64,000 bases of DNA, taken from contig NZ_JAJKLK010000001.1 in the NCBI RefSeq assembly GCF_020982545.1, forward strand, positions 310,001 through 374,000, given 5' to 3'. This document shows positions 60,893 to 64,000 of the stretch, piece after piece; the first letter of the stretch is position 1; each line of letters opens with the position of its first letter. Position numbers and translations under genes: made by a program. Origin of the DNA: Streptomyces sp. MNU76 (GTDB lineage Bacteria; Actinomycetota; Actinomycetes; Streptomycetales; Streptomycetaceae). The notes below the pieces were generated by a model that worked only from the letters and a program-made list of their open reading frames with translations, did not search any database and was not told the origin of the DNA.

Positions 60893-61732
60893 TCAGGGCT
60901 TGCGGCCCACCCCGCAGTAGGCGTCGACGGAGCCTGCGGCGGGGCCGGCCGGGTCCCGGGGGTCGGGGCGCCACTCGGGCACCCGGACCACGCCCGGCTC
61001 CACCAGGTCGAGGCCGTCGAAGAACCCGGCGATCTCCCCGATGCCGCGTACGTGGTACGGCACCGCGCCGCTCGCGTTGTACGCCTCCGACGCGGCGATC
61101 ATGCCCTCGCTGGTGGCGGTGCTGTCGCTGATCACCAGATGGCTGCCCGACGGCAGGCCCGCCATCAGGCGGCTCACCAGGTCGCGTGCCTGGTCGTGGT
61201 CGGCGACATGGCCGAGCGTGTTGAGGATCATCAGGGCGACCGGCCGGGAGAGGTCGAGGGTGTCGGCCGCCGCTTCCAGAATGGTCTCGGGGGCGTACAG
61301 GTCGGCGTTCAGATAGACGGTCCGGCCCTCGGGGGTGCCGGTGAGCAGCGCGTCCGCGTGGGCCAGCACGATCGGGTCGTTGTCGACGTACACGATGCGG
61401 GCGTCCCGGGCGGCGCGCTGGGCGACCTCGTGTGTGTTGTCGGCGGTCGGCAGTCCGGTGCCGACGTCCAGGAACTGACGTACGCCCTGCTCGTCGGCGA
61501 GGTAGCGGACCGCGCGTCCCAAGAAGTGCCGGCTCGTGACCGCCACGTCGACGAGACCGGGGAAGATCTCCTTGATGTGGTCCCCGATCTCCCGGTCGAC
61601 CTCGTAGTAGTCCTTGCCGCCGACGAAGTAGTTCCAGAAGCGGGCCGAGTGCGGCTTGCTGGTGTCGATACGGGCGCGGGGTCGGGCACCCGTACCTGTT
61701 CCGGTTTGGGTCGAGGGGGCGTCGTCCAACAC
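60893..61732 (-). CDS. SAM-dependent methyltransferase (PF04672/DUF574 family)
   Basis: 279 residues from GTG 61732. The family opening IDTSKPHSARFWNYFVGGKDYYEVDRE is clear, and the SAM site is FLDVGTGLPTADNTHEVAQ followed by VYVDNDPIVLAHADALL. Later segments YLNADLYAPETIL and ALMILNTLGHVADH match this Streptomyces-expanded family. Most genomes carry tens of copies, often next to helix-turn-helix/DUF397 pairs, but not here. Methyl acceptors are mostly unknown. It converges with the truncated STAND gene with ten bases between. Confidence 0.92.
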   Translation of the reverse strand: MLDDAPSTQTGTGTGARPRARIDTSKPHSARFWNYFVGGKDYYEVDREIGDHIKEIFPGLVDVAVTSRHFLGRAVRYLADEQGVRQFLDVGTGLPTADNTHEVAQRAARDARIVYVDNDPIVLAHADALLTGTPEGRTVYLNADLYAPETILEAAADTLDLSRPVALMILNTLGHVADHDQARDLVSRLMAGLPSGSHLVISDSTATSEGMIAASEAYNASGAVPYHVRGIGEIAGFFDGLDLVEPGVVRVPEWRPDPRDPAGPAAGSVDAYCGVGRKP

Positions 61733-61965
61733 GGCAGGGCCTCCGGTGTTCCGATGTCTCGTTGCTGATGATCAGGCACCAACGTAGGTCAACTCGACTT
61801 TTCCACACCGGAGTTGCGAAGATCCGCGCTCGCGCACCGTAAGGTTCTGGCCACGCGGTCGCCTGGCCCCGACCTGCCTGCCCGGTCCCAGCCCGGCCCG
61901 ACCGACCAGCCCGACAGCCCCCGCCCCTCACCCCTCCCGAGGCACCCCACTCGACCCCCGCACCA

Positions 61966-62970
61966 TCAACTCCCCCGAACCGTGGCGATCCCACCCGGCG
62001 GCGGCTCCTCGCGCCCCATCGCGATCCGTCCGGCCCGAGCCCCCGCGTCCGACAGCGGCAACCGCACCGTCGTCAGCGCCGGCACCGCGTCGATGCTGAA
62101 CGGCAGGTCGTCGAACCCGGCCACGGACACGTCGTCCGGGATCCGCAGCCCGGAGTCCCGCAGCGCCGCGCACGCCCCCAGCGCCACCGTGTCGTTGGCG
62201 GCGACCACGGCCGTCAGCGAGGGATCCCGGCGCAACAGCTCCATCGTCGCCTCGTACCCGGAGAGCCGGTCGTAGCGGCCGTACACGGTCCACCGGGGAT
62301 CGTCCTCGATCCCGGCGGCGGCCAGCGCCGCCCGGTGCCCCTCCAGCCGGTGCCGCGTCGTCGTCCGCTCCTCCGGCCCGGCGATGTACCCGAGCCGGCG
62401 GTGCCCCAGCCCGATCAGGTGCTCGGTCAGCAGCTGACCGCCGCCCCGGTTGTCGAAGGTGATCGCGATGGCCTCCGGCGTCGGCGGCCGCCCGCACAGC
62501 ACCACCCGCGTCCCGGCCTCCGCCAGCTTCCGCAGCTTGTTGCCGACGGCGGCCAGATGCGCCGGGTCCTCGATGGCCCCGCCGGTCAGCACCACGGCCG
62601 CGGCCCGCTGCCGCTGCAACAGCGTGAGGTAGGTCAGCTCGCGCTCCGGGGAGCCGCCCGTGTTGCACACCACACCCAGGCGCTCCCCGCCCGCGCGCCC
62701 GCCCGGCCCGCCGATCTCGGACTGGATGGCCGCGGCCATGATCCCGAAGAAGGGGTCGGCGATGTCGTTCACCAGGATGCCGACCAGGTCGGAGGTGGCG
62801 GCGGCGAGCGCGCTCGCGGGACCGTTGAGGACGTAGTCCAGCTCGTCGACGGCCTTCAGCACCCGCTCGCGCGTGGACGCGGCCACCGGATAGTTCCCGT
62901 TGAGCACCCGGGAGACGGTCGCCGGCGACACCTGCGCACGGGCCGCCACGTCCGCCAGGGTCACAGTCAT
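61966..62970 (-). CDS. LacI family transcriptional regulator
   Basis: 334 residues from ATG 62970. The HTH is at the N-terminus (TLADVAARAQVSPATVSRVLNG), followed by the hinge (LDYVLNGPASALAA) and the periplasmic-binding-like sensor domain (VGILVNDIADPFFG, VVLCGRPPTPEAI, HLIGLGHRRLGYIAGPEE, TAVVAANDTVALGACAALRDSGLRIPDDVSVAGFDD). It is divergent from the dehydrogenase gene across 236 bases that contain an AAGCGCTT-centred operator. The effector is likely a sugar or polyol. Confidence 0.95.
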   Translation of the reverse strand: MTVTLADVAARAQVSPATVSRVLNGNYPVAASTRERVLKAVDELDYVLNGPASALAAATSDLVGILVNDIADPFFGIMAAAIQSEIGGPGGRAGGERLGVVCNTGGSPERELTYLTLLQRQRAAAVVLTGGAIEDPAHLAAVGNKLRKLAEAGTRVVLCGRPPTPEAIAITFDNRGGGQLLTEHLIGLGHRRLGYIAGPEERTTTRHRLEGHRAALAAAGIEDDPRWTVYGRYDRLSGYEATMELLRRDPSLTAVVAANDTVALGACAALRDSGLRIPDDVSVAGFDDLPFSIDAVPALTTVRLPLSDAGARAGRIAMGREEPPPGGIATVRGS

Positions 62971-63111
62971 CGTTTTCTCGTCCTCCGGTGCGCGTCTCGT
63001 TCGGGCTGTCGGGGAACCATACGACCGCGATCGCCGTTCGCCCCCTCGAACAACTCGACCCCCTCGCGGTCTTGTCCGGACCGCTGCTCAGAGGCTAGCT
63101 TCTTATCGAAT

Positions 63112-63125
63112 AGAAAGCGCTTGCT
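63112..63125. promoter_or_regulatory. LacI-type operator
   Basis: AGAAAGCGCTTGCT is palindromic in 12 of 14 positions, with the central CG-flanked AAGCGCTT core typical of LacI-family sites. It lies 82 bases before the dehydrogenase start and 142 before lacI. Confidence 0.65.
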
Positions 63126-63206
63126 GTGACGCTCACCCTTTCGTCGGGCGTACGCGGCGCCCGACGCGTACGCACAAACGAACGCACACCAACGAAGGGA
63201 CCGGCC

Positions 63207-64000
63207 GTGACACGCAAAACCGTTCGGATCGCCATGAACGGCGTGACGGGGCGCATGGGCTACCGCCAGCACCTCGTCCGCTCGATCCTCGCCATCCGCG
63301 AGCAGGGCGGTCTCGACCTCGGCGACGGCACCGTGCTGTGGCCGGAGCCGATCCTCGTCGGCCGCCGCGAGCACGCGCTCAAGGCGCTCGCCGAGCAGCA
63401 CGGCCTGGACCCGGCGAACGTCTCCACCGACGTCGACGCGGTCCTCGCGGACCCGACCGTCGAGATCTACTTCGACGCCCAGGTCACCTCGGCCCGCGAG
63501 GAGGCGATCAAGAAGGCCATCGCCGCCGGCAAGCACATCTACACCGAGAAGCCGACCGCCACCGGCCTCGACGGCGCCCTGGAGCTGGCCCGGCTCGCGA
63601 ACGCCGCCGGCGTCAAGCACGGCGTCGTCCAGGACAAGCTGTTCCTGCCGGGCCTGCTGAAGCTCAAGCGCCTCATCGACGGCGGTTTCTTCGGCCGCAT
63701 CCTCTCCGTCCGGGGCGAGTTCGGCTACTGGGTCTTCGAGGGCGACTGGCAGGAGGCCCAGCGCCCCTCCTGGAACTACCGCGCGGAGGACGGCGGCGGC
63801 ATCGTCGTCGACATGTTCCCGCACTGGGAGTACGTCCTGCACGAGCTGTTCGGCCGCGTGAAGTCCGTGCAGGCGCTCACCGCCACGCACATCCCGCAGC
63901 GCTGGGACGAGCAGGACAAGCCCTACGACGCCACGGCCGACGACGCCGCGTACGGCATCTTCGAGCTGGACGGCGGCGCGATCGCCCAGATCAACTCCTC
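63207..64000 (+). CDS. Gfo/Idh/MocA family oxidoreductase, partial
   Basis: The GTG at 63207, with GAAGGGA upstream, begins MTRKTVRIAMNGVTGRMGYR; 264 residues are visible before the window ends. The Rossmann domain shows an altered glycine motif (NGVTGRMG), DAQVTSAREEAIKKAIAAGKHIYTEKPTA with the family's EKP motif, and a C-terminal domain (GEFGYWVFEGDWQEAQRPSWNYR, GGGIVVDMFPHWEYVLHEL) with catalytic His. It oxidises a sugar, inositol or derivative with NAD(P). It is probably the first gene of a sugar-catabolic operon under the divergent LacI protein. Confidence 0.93.
   Translation, partial: MTRKTVRIAMNGVTGRMGYRQHLVRSILAIREQGGLDLGDGTVLWPEPILVGRREHALKALAEQHGLDPANVSTDVDAVLADPTVEIYFDAQVTSAREEAIKKAIAAGKHIYTEKPTATGLDGALELARLANAAGVKHGVVQDKLFLPGLLKLKRLIDGGFFGRILSVRGEFGYWVFEGDWQEAQRPSWNYRAEDGGGIVVDMFPHWEYVLHELFGRVKSVQALTATHIPQRWDEQDKPYDATADDAAYGIFELDGGAIAQINS

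Overview
The window comes from a high-GC actinomycete, almost certainly a Streptomyces. The base composition is about 70% G+C with strong third-position GC bias, GTG starts and ATGA/GTGA overlaps are common, and the gene content is typical of Streptomyces: PucR-SSF loci, PF04672-type methyltransferases, CsbD, MHYT and DUF4180 proteins, and the dispersed 'CTTCTCGCGCAGTTCCCCG' repeat. No rRNA, tRNA or CRISPR array was seen. The first and last genes run off the window.

Layout. 1-5.5 kb: branched-chain acyl-CoA catabolism (acyl-CoA carboxylase beta, divergent TetR with twin operators, acyl-CoA dehydrogenase, TesB thioesterase) and two small conserved genes. 5.6-11.5 kb: PucR regulator, sodium:solute symporter, agmatinase-type ureohydrolase and a ThDP enzyme. 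11.7-16.1 kb: an acquired island with IS1380, IS630 and possible Tn3 debris around a terpene-cyclase-fold protein and a small GAF protein. 16.2-26.6 kb: ordinary chromosome with secreted enzymes, a PAP2 protein, DUF4180 beside an orphan Cas8c-C-terminus-like protein, and a LuxR-type regulator divergent from a 48-residue secreted peptide.

27.3-39.3 kb: the most interesting part, a tightly overlapping operon built on an amino-group carrier protein (LysW). LysX, LysZ and LysY homologues, a split transketolase and a DegT-type aminotransferase with a shortened partner should convert carrier-bound glutamate into a C7 diamino-dihydroxy acid (DADH-like). An M20 LysK domain fused to LysZ should release it, and an ATP-grasp ligase, an amidohydrolase and an MFS exporter should finish and export it. 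There is no NRPS, so the product is probably a small peptide-like metabolite.

39.6-48.2 kb: a fused heterodimer-type ABC exporter, secreted proteins including an S28 tripeptidyl aminopeptidase, and a GH3 beta-N-acetylhexosaminidase. 48.5-54.4 kb: universal stress proteins flanking a KhtTU-like K+/H+ antiporter, mixed with broken fragments (glycosidase, DUF6262, SARP, acetyltransferase). 54.4-64 kb: MHYT sensor, sugar isomerase, an iron/redox operon (haem-oxygenase-like diiron protein, CDGSH protein, Rieske-FAD oxidoreductase) with a 15-bp minisatellite, CsbD, a truncated STAND ATPase, a methyltransferase, and a LacI regulator divergent from a Gfo/Idh/MocA dehydrogenase.

Caveat: several otherwise intact genes (PucR, LysX, LysZ, amidohydrolase, Rieske oxidoreductase, one universal stress protein) carry one-base indels in G/C runs. 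This looks more like sequence error than gene decay.
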